This document shows positions 1 through 9,492 of a DNA stretch of 64,000 bases, piece by piece. A model generated the notes under the pieces. That model worked only from the letters and a program-made list of their open reading frames with translations, did not search any database and had not been told where the DNA came from. Made by a program: the position numbers and the translations under genes. Source of the stretch: Aradus depressus (lineage: Eukaryota; Arthropoda; Insecta; Hemiptera; Aradidae); NCBI GenBank assembly GCA_963662175.1, contig OY759222.1, positions 5,438,713-5,502,712 on the forward strand, in the 5' to 3' direction. Numbering within the stretch: position 1 is the first letter of the stretch; the number at the start of each line of letters is the position of its first letter.

Positions 1-530
1 GTGGCGATCCTGAGCTCGGTAGACTCCATTCTTCTAATTTCTCGCTTTTTAACGGTTTATAGATTAAATATTTGTTAAAACTGATAGAGAACGACCGGAT
101 TATCTGAACCCCACACAAAAATCAAAATGAAAACGTTTTTCAAAAGATTCGCGCTATTTAACGGTTTATAGGTTTAATAATTGTTAAAACTGATACTACA
201 GATACAGATATATCCGGAAAGTCCCATCCGAAGGACGACGTGCTCAAGGCTTTCAACCTAAGTGGAAATTGACCTACCCAGGTTTATTTACATAACATAC
301 GTCTCATTATCGAGTACCTCACATTCGAAAAAGCCCTGGATCATCGCTTAATGTCCCATCCGAAGGACGAAGTGCTCAAAGTTATTTTTAACTTCCCGAT
401 TAAAACATCTGACCTAAGTGCCTCAGCTAGATTTCTAAGTGGCGATCCTGAGCTCGGTAGACTCCATTCTTCAAATTTCTTGCTTTTTAACGGTTTATAG
501 ATTTAATATTTGTTAACTGATAGAGCCATA
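1..530. repeat. End of a 441-bp satellite array (SINE-derived)
   Basis: This is the last part of a tandem array whose full monomers are seen at 3883-6084. It carries the same landmarks, including GATCCTGAGCTCGGTAGA and the phrase CATCCGAAGGACGA. The array continues to the left of the window. The segment is identical by eye to the stretch starting at 5589, so it belongs to a larger segmental repeat of period 5588 bp. No gene is supported here; short reading frames are by-products of the repeat. Confidence 0.9.
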
Positions 531-687
531 GAGTGTGCTGGTTTCGGATTATGCCAACGTCAGCACAACGTTCAGACTGACTTTAAATATGGTGACACCG
601 ATCCACTATGGAAGAAAAATGCCAAAAAAAAAAAGATGTATGTATAGATATGAACACAAATTAAAACTTGTGTACATTGTGATATAA
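531..687. other. Linker between satellite and Helentron-like unit A
   Basis: About 157 bp of unique-looking sequence with an A-rich run (about 626-640) separates the 441-bp satellite from the 5' end of the Helentron-like unit. An identical linker lies before unit B at 6119-6275, so it is part of the duplicated unit and not random flanking DNA. No coding potential is seen. Confidence 0.6.
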
Positions 688-730
688 TCTATATAAATAA
701 AGCTGAAACGGGGCATTCATTTGTGCCCGA

Positions 731-2640
731 TTGAATAATAGGCTATGTGGCGTCCCAGAATTTTGAACGATAGGGAGGGTTGTAAGGGGGGCCTAAGTAT
801 ATAAATAGTGCTAACTCATTAACTAATGGTCAAATTGTCATGAAATTTCACACGTAGTCTTTTTAAAAGCCAAACAGGAAAAAAAGGTGTGTGGCGTCCC
901 AAAGTTTTGAACGGGAGGGGGGGTTGTGGGGGGCCTAAGTATAAATATAGAGCTAACTCATTAACTAATAGTCGAATTGTCATGAAATTTCACATGTAGT
1001 ATTTTTAAAAGCCAAATAGGAAAAAAAGGTGTGTGGCGTCCCAAAGTTTTGAACGGGAGGGGGGGTTGTGGGGGGCCTAAGTATAAATATAGAGCTAACT
1101 CATTAACTAATAGTCGAATTGTCATGAAATTTCACATGTAGTATTTTTAAAAGCCAAATAGGAAAAAAAGGTGTGTGGCGTCCCAAAGTTTTGAACGGGA
1201 GGGGGGGTTGTGGGGGGGCCTAAGTATAAATATAGAGCTAATTCTTTAATGGTTGGTCGGATTGTAACGAAATTTCACATGGAGTATTCCTGAAGGCCAA
1301 ATAGAAAAATAAGGTGTGTGGCGTCCCAAAGTTTTGAACGGGAGGGGGGGTTGTGGGGGGGCCTAAGTATAAATATAGAGCTAATTCTTTAATGGTTGGT
1401 CGGATTGTAACGAAATTTCCCATGTAGTATTCCTGAAGGCCAAATAGAAAAAAAAGGTGTGTGGCGTCCCAAAGTTTTGAACGGGAGGGGGGGTTGTGGG
1501 GGGCCTAAGTATAAATATAGAGCTAACTCATTAACTAATAGTCGAATTGTCATGAAATTTCACATGTAGTATTTTTAAAAGCCAAATAGGAAAAAAAGGT
1601 GTGTGGCGTCCCAAAAGTTTTGAACGGGAGGGGGGGTTGTGGGGGGGCCTAAGTATAAATATAGAGCTTATATTAATAAAGCTGAAACGGGGTTTGTTTG
1701 TTTGTTTGTTTGTTTGTTTGTTTGTATGTAAGTATGTTTGTTCCAGCATCACGCCCAAACCGCTGGACGGATTTTTATGAAACTGCCCATGTAGCATTCT
1801 TTTGAGCCCGATTGAATAATAGGCTATGTGGCGTCCCAAAATTTTGATCGGGAGGGGGGGTTGTAAGGGGGGCCTAAGTATAAAAATAGTGCTAACTCAT
1901 TAACTAATGGTCAAATTGTCATGAAATTTCACACGTAGTCTTTTTAAAAGCCAAACAGGAAAATAGGTGTGTGGCGTCCCAAAGTTTAGAACGGGAGGGG
2001 GGGTTGTGGGGGGGCCTAAGTATAAATATAGAGCTAACTCATTAACTAATGGGCGAATCGTCATGAAATTTCACATGTAGTATTTTTAAAAGCCAAATAG
2101 CAAAAAAAGGTGTGTGGCGTCCCAAAGTTTTGAACGGGAGGGGGGTTGTGGGGGGCCTAAGTATAAATATAGAGCTAACTCTTTGACGGTTGGTCGGATT
2201 GTCACGAAATTTCACATGGAGTATTCCTGAAGGCCAAATAGAAAAATAAGGTGTGTGGCGTTCCAAAGTTTTGATCGGGAGGGGGGGTTGTAAGGGGGGC
2301 CTACGTATATAAATAGTGCTAACTCATTAACAAATGGTCGAATTGTCATGAAATTTCACATGTAGTATTCCTAAAGGTCAAATAGAGATATTAGGTGTGT
2401 GACGGCCCAAAATTTAGAACAGGAAGGAGGGTTGTGGGGGGGGGGGAGCTAAATATACATATAGAGTTAGCTCATTAACGGTTGGTCGTATTGTCACGAA
2501 ATTTCGCATATATTATTCCTGAAGGCCAAATAGAAAAATAAGGAGTGTGGCGTCCCGAAGTTTTGAACGGGTGGCGGGGTTGAGGGGGGGGGGACTAAGT
2601 ATAAATATAGAGCTAGCTCATTAAAGGTTGGTCGTATTGT
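731..2640 (+). repeat. 142-bp G-rich satellite, array 1
   Basis: Tandem monomers recur every 142-143 bp; the GTGGCGTCCC landmark falls at 891, 1033, 1175 and 1318. Each monomer has the GTGGCGTCCCAAAG phrase, a purine tract of G3-A-G7-TTGT-G6/7 form, and a TCATGAAATTTCACATGTAG phrase. The same phrases occur once or twice in the 5' part of the shorter Helentron-like units (26480-26640), so the satellite is an expansion of that region. Later monomers (after about 2280) are more diverged. Short minus-strand frames across it are accidental. Confidence 0.9.
1668..1850 (+). mobile_element. Second Helentron-like 5' end inside unit A
   Basis: A fresh 5' end (TATATTAATAAAGCTGAAAC) with a (GTTT)n run and the phrase CCAGCATCACGCCCAAACCG interrupts the 142-bp satellite. 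It marks the right limit of the 5588-bp duplication: 1-1667 matches 5589-7254 and the match stops here. Either a second copy inserted into the satellite or an unequal exchange joined two units. Confidence 0.7.
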
Positions 2641-2641
2641 C

Positions 2642-3772
2642 ATGAATCGGATTGTCATGAATTTCACATGTAGTAGTAGTAACTATGTATTCGCTGTGGG
2701 GTTCACTGTTGCAAGACATTTACTAGCTGTGATGTCCAGCGTTCCTAATATCGTACTAGCTGTGGGGTCCGCTGTTGCAAGGTACTTACTAGCTGTAGTG
2801 CTCAGCCCCAGCGTTCCTAACTATGTACTGGCTGTGGGGTTCGCTGTTGCAAGGCACCTATAAGACATTTACTAGCTTTAATGCCCAGCGTTTCTAATTA
2901 CGTACTAGCTGTGGGGTCTGCTGTTGCAAGGCGCTAGCAGTGTGGCCCAGCGTATTTCACTCGTAGGTACTAGCTGTGGGGTCCGCCGTTGCAAAACTCA
3001 TACTAGCTGTGATGCCCTGTGGTTCTAACTACATACTATCTGTGGGGTTCGCAGTTGCAAGGCACCTACTACCTGTAGGGCCCAGCGTTCCTAAAAACGT
3101 ACTAGCTGTGGGGTCCGTCGTTGTAAAAGCATACTAGCTGTGATGCCCAGGGTTCCTAATATCGTACTAGCTGTGGGGTCCGTTGTTGCAAGGCATTTAC
3201 TAGCTGTAGTGCCCAGCGTTCCTAACTTCGTACTAGCTGTGGGGTCCGTTGTTGCAAGGCATTTACTAGCTGTAGTGCCCAGCGTTCCTAACTATGTACT
3301 AGCTGTGAAGTTCGCTGTTGCGAAGCACTTACTAACTGTAATGCCCAGCGTATTTAACTACATACTAGCTGTGGGGTCCGCTGTTGCAAGGCACTTAATA
3401 GCTGTGATGCCCAGCGTTCCTAACTTCGTACTAGCTGTGGGGTCCGCTGTTGCGAGGCACATACTAGCTGTGGTGACCAGCGTTCCTAACTACGTACTAG
3501 CTGTTGGGTCCGCCGTCGCAAGGCACATACTAGCTATGATGCCCAGCATTCCCAACTACGTACTAGCTGTGGTGCTCAGCGTTGCAAGCCACATACTAGC
3601 TGTGGTCACAAACGTTCTTAAGTACGCACTGACTAGGACGTCCAGCGATGCTAAGTATTCACTAGGTGTGGCTTCCGCCGTTGAAAGGCGCATACTAGCT
3701 GTGGTGCCCAGGGGTCCTAAAAACTTACTAGCGTTAGAACAGCTGAAGGACTATAAGCCTTATTCCGTATGA
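2642..3772 (+). repeat. 66-bp minisatellite with in-frame 22-residue repeat ORF
   Basis: Tandem copies of a 66-bp unit (ACTAGCTGTGGGGTCCG, GCAAGGCA, CCCAGCGTTCCTAAC) fill this stretch. Because 66 is a multiple of three, frames stay open: a 210-codon ORF spans 3140-3772 and repeats units like VPSVPNYVLAVGSAVARH, ending in a diverged tail (SDAKYSLG, ERRILAVVPR). The array is entered by the MNFTCSSSNYVFAVG leader at about 2654. Upstream copies (2860-3140) contain frame breaks. This may be a repeat artefact and not a protein; no known domain is recognised. Confidence 0.8.
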
Positions 3773-3856
3773 ATAATTGAAAATTATAACATCATGAATG
3801 TACTGTCGAGGAACTGAATAGCGTTATAGAAGATATTGGGAGAAAAATCAAAGTTC

Positions 3857-3884
3857 CCCGGGCAACGCCGGGTATAACTGCTAT
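3857..3884 (+). other. Helentron-like 3' terminal hairpin (unit A)
   Basis: The stem CCCGG/CCGGG around a GCAACG loop is followed by GTATAACTGCTA. It matches the hairpins ending the other units (27529, 29905, 32618, 35940, 38866, 12153, 48375). In this copy the terminal CTAGT is altered to CTAT and runs directly into the 441-bp satellite. Confidence 0.75.
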
Positions 3885-6084
3885 AGATTTAATATTTGTT
3901 AAAACTGATAGAGAACGACCGGATTATCTGAATCCTACACAAAAATCAAAATACAAATGTTTTTCAAAAAATTTGCGCTATTTAACGGTTTATAGGCTTA
4001 ATAATTGTTAAAACTGATACGACAGATTCAGATTTATCCGGAAAGTCCCATCCGAAGGACGACGTGCTCAAGGCTATTTTCAACCTAAGTGATATTTCAC
4101 CTACCCAGGTTTATTTACATAACATACGTCTCATTATCGAGTACCTCACATTCGAAAAAGCCCTGGATCATCGCTTAAAGTCCCATCCGAAGGACGACGT
4201 GCTCAAAGTGTTTTTTAACTTCCCGATTGAAACATCTGACCTAAGTGCCTCAACTAGATTTCTAAATGGCGATCCTGAGCTCGGTAGACTCCATTCTTGA
4301 AATTTCTCGCTTTTTAACGGTTTATAGATTTAATATTTGTTAAAACTGATAGAGAACGACCGGATTATCTGAATCCTACACAAAAATCAAAATAAAAATG
4401 TTTTTCAAAAAATTTGCGCTATTTAACGGTTTATAGGCTTAATAATTGTTAAAACTGGTACGACAGATTCAGATTTATCCGGAAAGTCCCATCCGAAGGA
4501 CGACGTGCTCAAGGCTATTTTCAACCTAAGTGAAATTTCACCTACCCAGGTTTATTTACATAACATACGTCTCATTATCGAGTACCTCACATTCGAAAAA
4601 GCCCTGGATCATTGCTTAATGTCCCATCCGAAGGACGACGTGCTCAAAGTTATTTTTAGCTTCCCGATTAAAACATCTGACCTAAGTGCCTCAACTAGAT
4701 TTCTAAGTGGCGATCCTGAGCTCGGTAGACTCCATTCTTGAAATTTCTCGCTTTTTAACGGTTTATAGATTTAATATTTGTTAAAACTGATAGAGAATGA
4801 CCGGATTATCTGAATCCTACACAAAAATCAAAATAAAAATGTTTTTCAAAAAATTCACGCTATTTAACGGTTTATAGGCTTAATAATTGTTAAAACTGAT
4901 ACGACAGAATCAGATATATCCGAAAAGTCCCATCCGACGGACGACGTGCTCAAGGCTATTTTCAACCTAAGTGAAATTTCACCTACCCAGGTTTATTTAC
5001 ATAACATACGTCTCATTATCGAGTACCTCACATTCGAAAAAGCCCTGGATCATCGCTTAAAGTCCCATCCGAAGGACGACGTGCTCAAAGTGTTTTTTAA
5101 CTTCCCGATTGAAACATCTGACCTAAGTGCCACAACTAGATTTCTAAGTGGCGATCCTGAGCTCGGTAGACTCCATTCTTGTAATTTCTCGCTTTTTAAC
5201 GGTTTATAGATTTAATATTTGTTAAAACTGATAGAGAACGACCGGATTATCTGAATCCTACACAAAACTCAAAATAAAAATGTTTTTCAAAAAATTTGCG
5301 CTATTTAACGGTTTATAGGCTTAATAATTGTTAAAACTGATACGACAGATTCAGATTTATCCGGAAAGTCCCATCCGAAGGACGACGTGCTCAAGGCTAT
5401 TTTCAACCTAAGTGAAATTTCACCTACCCAGGTTTATTTACATAACATACGTCTCATTATCGAGTACCTCACATTCGAAAAAGTCCTGGAACATCGCTTA
5501 AAGTCCCATCCGAAGGACGACGTGCTCATAGTTATTTTTCACTTCCCGATTAAAACATCTGACCTAAGTGCCTCAGCTAGATTTTTAAGTGGCGATCCTG
5601 AGCTCGGTAGACTCCATTCTTCTAATTTCTCGCTTTTTAACGGTTTATAGATTAAATATTTGTTAAAACTGATAGAGAACGACCGGATTATCTGAACCCC
5701 ACACAAAAATCAAAATGAAAACGTTTTTCAAAAGATTCGCGCTATTTAACGGTTTATAGGTTTAATAATTGTTAAAACTGATACTACAGATACAGATATA
5801 TCCGGAAAGTCCCATCCGAAGGACGACGTGCTCAAGGCTTTCAACCTAAGTGGAAATTGACCTACCCAGGTTTATTTACATAACATACGTCTCATTATCG
5901 AGTACCTCACATTCGAAAAAGCCCTGGATCATCGCTTAATGTCCCATCCGAAGGACGAAGTGCTCAAAGTTATTTTTAACTTCCCGATTAAAACATCTGA
6001 CCTAAGTGCCTCAGCTAGATTTCTAAGTGGCGATCCTGAGCTCGGTAGACTCCATTCTTCAAATTTCTTGCTTTTTAACGGTTT
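3883..6084. repeat. 441-bp satellite, five monomers, derived from a tRNA-SINE
   Basis: Monomer boundaries (ATAGATTTAATATTTG) fall at 3883, 4324, 4765, 5206, 5647 and 6085, giving four monomers of 441 bp and one of 438 bp. Each monomer contains, in order, CCTACCCAGGTTTATT, TATCGAGTACCT, ATCGCTTAA(T/A)GTCCC, CATCCGAAGGACGACGTGCT and GATCCTGAGCTCGGTA. The dispersed SINE (for example 52437-52773) has the same order in the same relative positions, with its B box falling where the monomer reads TAGATTTCTAAGTGGCGATC. I infer the satellite is an amplified, decayed SINE. The 78-87 codon frames in each monomer look accidental. Confidence 0.85.
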
Positions 6085-6275
6085 ATAGATTTAATATTTG
6101 TTAACTGATAGAGCCATAGAGTGTGCTGGTTTCGGATTATGCCAACGTCAGCACAACGTTCAGACTGACTTTAAATATGGTGACACCGATCCACTATGGA
6201 AGAAAAATGCCAAAAAAAAAAAGATGTATGTATAGATATGAACACAAATTAAAACTTGTGTACATTGTGATATAA
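6085..6275. other. Satellite end and linker before unit B
   Basis: This repeats 497-687 at offset 5588, including the A-rich run. It links the 441-bp satellite to the next Helentron-like 5' end. No gene is seen. Confidence 0.6.
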
Positions 6276-6318
6276 TCTATATAAATAAAGCTGAAACGGG
6301 GCATTCATTTGTGCCCGA

Positions 6319-7681
6319 TTGAATAATAGGCTATGTGGCGTCCCAGAATTTTGAACGATAGGGAGGGTTGTAAGGGGGGCCTAAGTATATAAATAGTGCT
6401 AACTCATTAACTAATGGTCAAATTGTCATGAAATTTCACACGTAGTCTTTTTAAAAGCCAAACAGGAAAAAAAGGTGTGTGGCGTCCCAAAGTTTTGAAC
6501 GGGAGGGGGGGTTGTGGGGGGCCTAAGTATAAATATAGAGCTAACTCATTAACTAATAGTCGAATTGTCATGAAATTTCACATGTAGTATTTTTAAAAGC
6601 CAAATAGGAAAAAAAGGTGTGTGGCGTCCCAAAGTTTTGAACGGGAGGGGGGGTTGTGGGGGGCCTAAGTATAAATATAGAGCTAACTCATTAACTAATA
6701 GTCGAATTGTCATGAAATTTCACATGTAGTATTTTTAAAAGCCAAATAGGAAAAAAAGGTGTGTGGCGTCCCAAAGTTTTGAACGGGAGGGGGGGTTGTG
6801 GGGGGGCCTAAGTATAAATATAGAGCTAATTCTTTAATGGTTGGTCGGATTGTAACGAAATTTCACATGGAGTATTCCTGAAGGCCAAATAGAAAAATAA
6901 GGTGTGTGGCGTCCCAAAGTTTTGAACGGGAGGGGGGGTTGTGGGGGGGCCTAAGTATAAATATAGAGCTAATTCTTTAATGGTTGGTCGGATTGTAACG
7001 AAATTTCCCATGTAGTATTCCTGAAGGCCAAATAGAAAAAAAAGGTGTGTGGCGTCCCAAAGTTTTGAACGGGAGGGGGGGTTGTGGGGGGCCTAAGTAT
7101 AAATATAGAGCTAACTCATTAACTAATAGTCGAATTGTCATGAAATTTCACATGTAGTATTTTTAAAAGCCAAATAGGAAAAAAAGGTGTGTGGCGTCCC
7201 AAAGTTTTGAACGGGAGGGGGGGTTGTGGGGGGGCCTAAGTATAAATATAGAGCTAATTCTTTAATGGTTGGTCGGATTGTAACGAAATTTCACATGGAG
7301 TATTCCTGAAGGCCAAATAGAAAAATAAGGTGTGTGGCGTCCCAAAGTTTTGAACGGGAGGGGGGGTTGTGGGGGGGCCTAAGTATAAATATAGAGCTAA
7401 TTCTTTAATGGTTGGTCGGATTGTAACGAAATTTCACATGGAGTATTCCTGAAGGCCAAATAGAAAAATAAGGTGTGTGGCGTCCCAAAGTTTTGAACGG
7501 GAGGGGGGGTTGTGGGGGGGCCTAAGTATAAATATAGAGCTAACTCATTAACTAATGAGCGAATCGTCATGAAATTTCACATGTAGTATTTTTAAAAGCC
7601 AAATAGCAAAAAAAAGTGCGTGGCGTCCCAAAGTTTTGAACGGGAGGGGGGGTTGTAAGGGGGGCCTAAGTATAAATATAG
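6319..7681 (+). repeat. 142-bp G-rich satellite, array 2 left part
   Basis: Ten or so monomers like those of 731-2640. Monomers with the TTCTTTAATGGTTGGTCGG variant and with the CTCATTAACTAATAG variant alternate, which suggests higher-order amplification. Up to about 7254 it copies 143-1667 of the first array with a single-base length difference noted near 7200. Confidence 0.9.
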
Positions 7682-8690
7682 CGTGTAGAACAATCTACAC
7701 GGGGGTGTTCGAGGCTGTGGCTCGATACGCTGCTGCAGGATGGTGGTTACGTCCCACCAAGCAGCAGAGAACGAGACTACTGCAGGCCCAAAGAGCTGCC
7801 CTCCTGAGAGTCACAAAGGCCTATCGTACTGTCTCCACTGCAGCGCTACAGGTGCTGGCAGGAGCTCCGCCCATAGACTTGGTCTTGGACGGGGCGGTCG
7901 CCTCGTACTACTGTAGACGCAATCTGCCCCTGAGAACAGATATAGATGAGCCCTTGCGCCTCGTCCTGGAGGGCGAGCTACGTGGACAGAACAGACCAGA
8001 GCGTTGCAAGGACATAGTCCAAGACTGGATAATGGACAGGTGGCAACAACGATGGTCGCACTCCTCCGACGGGCGAACGACATTCACGTATTTACCTGAC
8101 GTCCGGGTCCGCCTGCGCTCCACTTGGGTACAACCCGATCACTGGACTTCTCAGGTACTTTCAGGTCACGGTGACTTCAACTCCAAACTCTTCTTCTTCA
8201 AGAGGAAGGATAGCCCGAACTGTTCGTGTGGCGGCATAGAGACTGCAGAACATGTGGTCCTCGATTGTCCCCTGTACGACAGGTCTAGGGTGGAGTTGAT
8301 CCGCGCGACAGGATCGTACCTGGGATTGACCCTGCCGGAGTTGATAACGGAGTCGAACTATCCGGCGTTCGGCCGGTTTATCACCTCCTGGCGGGAACAG
8401 AAAAAGGCCCTTTGACCCGGCGCCGGGGGCGATTGACGGGCCGGGCCCGAGTCCTACCCCCGGCGACCGCGATGTAGAAGCAGCCCCACTCCACCGATCT
8501 CGAGCTCTCTCGGCGCCACCAGGCAGCCGCATCTTAAGGGGGCCCGGGAGCGCCAGTCTGTCCCGTAAGGGACCAAAGGCTGTCGCCCCCGGACACCCAC
8601 AGCAACAGTTAATAAAACTATACTATATATATATATGTACTTCCTCCTTCCCCGACGATAAGCGGGCCGGGTGATTTACCGGAGCACCCG

Positions 8691-8740
<50 letters not shown>
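7682..8740 (+). mobile_element. 5'-truncated R1-clade LINE with a 50-bp poly(A) tail
   Basis: The insert is flanked by the direct repeat AAGTATAAATATAG (7668-7681 and 8741-8754), which is satellite sequence duplicated on insertion. It ends in an uninterrupted A tract at 8691-8740. Its GC content is far above that of its surroundings. Only the 3' end of the element is present: the last part of ORF2 and about 275 bp of 3'UTR. The perfect tail and target repeats imply a very recent insertion, later than the satellite expansion. Confidence 0.9.
7684..8415 (+). pseudogene. ORF2 C-terminal fragment, R1-clade reverse transcriptase
   Basis: The open frame runs from the truncation point to a stop at 8415 and lacks the endonuclease and the RT catalytic motifs. 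It retains the region after the RT thumb (TGVFEAVARYAAAGWW; RALLRVTKAYRTVSTAALQV) and the C-terminal zinc-knuckle-like motif with C-x-C, H and C (CSCGGIETAEHVVLDCPLY). This arrangement is typical of R1/TRAS/Waldo-type elements. There is no own start codon; reading frames that begin in the satellite upstream are fortuitous. It cannot encode a working polymerase. Confidence 0.85.
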
Positions 8741-8745
<5 letters not shown>

Positions 8746-9492
8746 TAAATATAGAGCTAATTCTTTAACGGTTGTCGGATTGTCACGAAATTTCACATGG
8801 AGTATTCCTGAAGGCCAAATAGAAAAATAAGGTGTGTGGCGTCCCAAAGTTTTGAACGGGAGGGGGGGATTTGGGGGGGCCTAAGTATAAATATAGAGCT
8901 AACTCATTAACTAATGGGCGAATCGTCATGAAATTTCACATGTAGTATTTTTAAAAGCCAAATAGCAAAAAAAGGTGTGTGGCGTCCCAAAGTTTTGAAC
9001 GGGAGGGGGGTTGTGGGGGGGCCTAAGTATAAATATAGAGCTAACTCTTTAACAGTTGGTCGGATTGTCATGAAGTCTCACATGTAGTATTTCTGAAGAC
9101 CAAATAAAAAAATAGGCGGTGTGACGGCTCAAAAGTTTTTACGGGAGGGGGGGTAGTGGGGGGGCCTAAGTATAAATATAGAGCTAACTCATTAACTAAT
9201 GGACGAATCGTCATGAAATTTCACATGTAATATTCCTAAAGGTCAAATAGAAATATTAGGTGTGTGGCGTCCCAAAGTTTTGAACAGGAAGGAGGGTTGT
9301 GGGGGGGGGCTAAATATACATATAGAGTTAGCTCATTAACGGTTGGTCGTATTGTCACGAAATTTCGCATATATTATTCCTGAAGGCCAAATAGAAAAAT
9401 AAGGTGTGTGGCGTCCCGAAGTTTTGAACGGGTGGCGGGGTTGAGGGGGGGGGGGTATAAATATAGAGCTAGCTCATTAACGGTTGATCGTA
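8741..9492 (+). repeat. 142-bp G-rich satellite, array 2 right part
   Basis: The satellite resumes after the LINE insertion. Its monomers become increasingly diverged toward 9480 (ATATTAGGTGTG, GGGGGGGGGC variants), the same order of variants as at 2330-2640 in unit A. Confidence 0.85.

Larger units (their letters stand above)
688..3883 (+). mobile_element. Helentron-like non-autonomous element, unit A
   Basis: The 5' end reads TCTATATAAATAAAGCTG and the 3' end is a GC-rich hairpin (CCCGGGCAACGCCGGG, 3857-3872) followed by an ACTGCTA-type terminus. This layout (conserved 5' end, internal tandem repeats, 3' hairpin, no terminal inverted repeats, no target duplication seen) is that of Helentron-associated or DINE-1-like rolling-circle elements. 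No Rep or helicase ORF is present, so it is non-autonomous. The 5' segment lacks about 100 bp relative to the copies at 26346 and 28855, going straight from AAACGGGG to the GCCCGATTGAATAATAGG region. Family assignment rests on structure; a profile search would settle it. Confidence 0.7.

Noticed and set aside
1238..2266. Minus-strand frames rich in PPTTPP / GRHTPYFSIW
   Set aside because: They are translations of the reverse strand of the 142-bp G-rich satellite and recur with its period.
4064..5650. Four similar ORFs of 78-87 codons (MLKAIFNLSEISPTQVY...)
   Set aside because: They repeat exactly with the 441-bp satellite period and are translations of SINE-derived DNA, including the tRNA-like region; not genes.
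7811..8532. Overlapping GC-rich frames on the minus strand
   Set aside because: Antisense to the R1-clade ORF2 fragment; high GC keeps frames open by chance.
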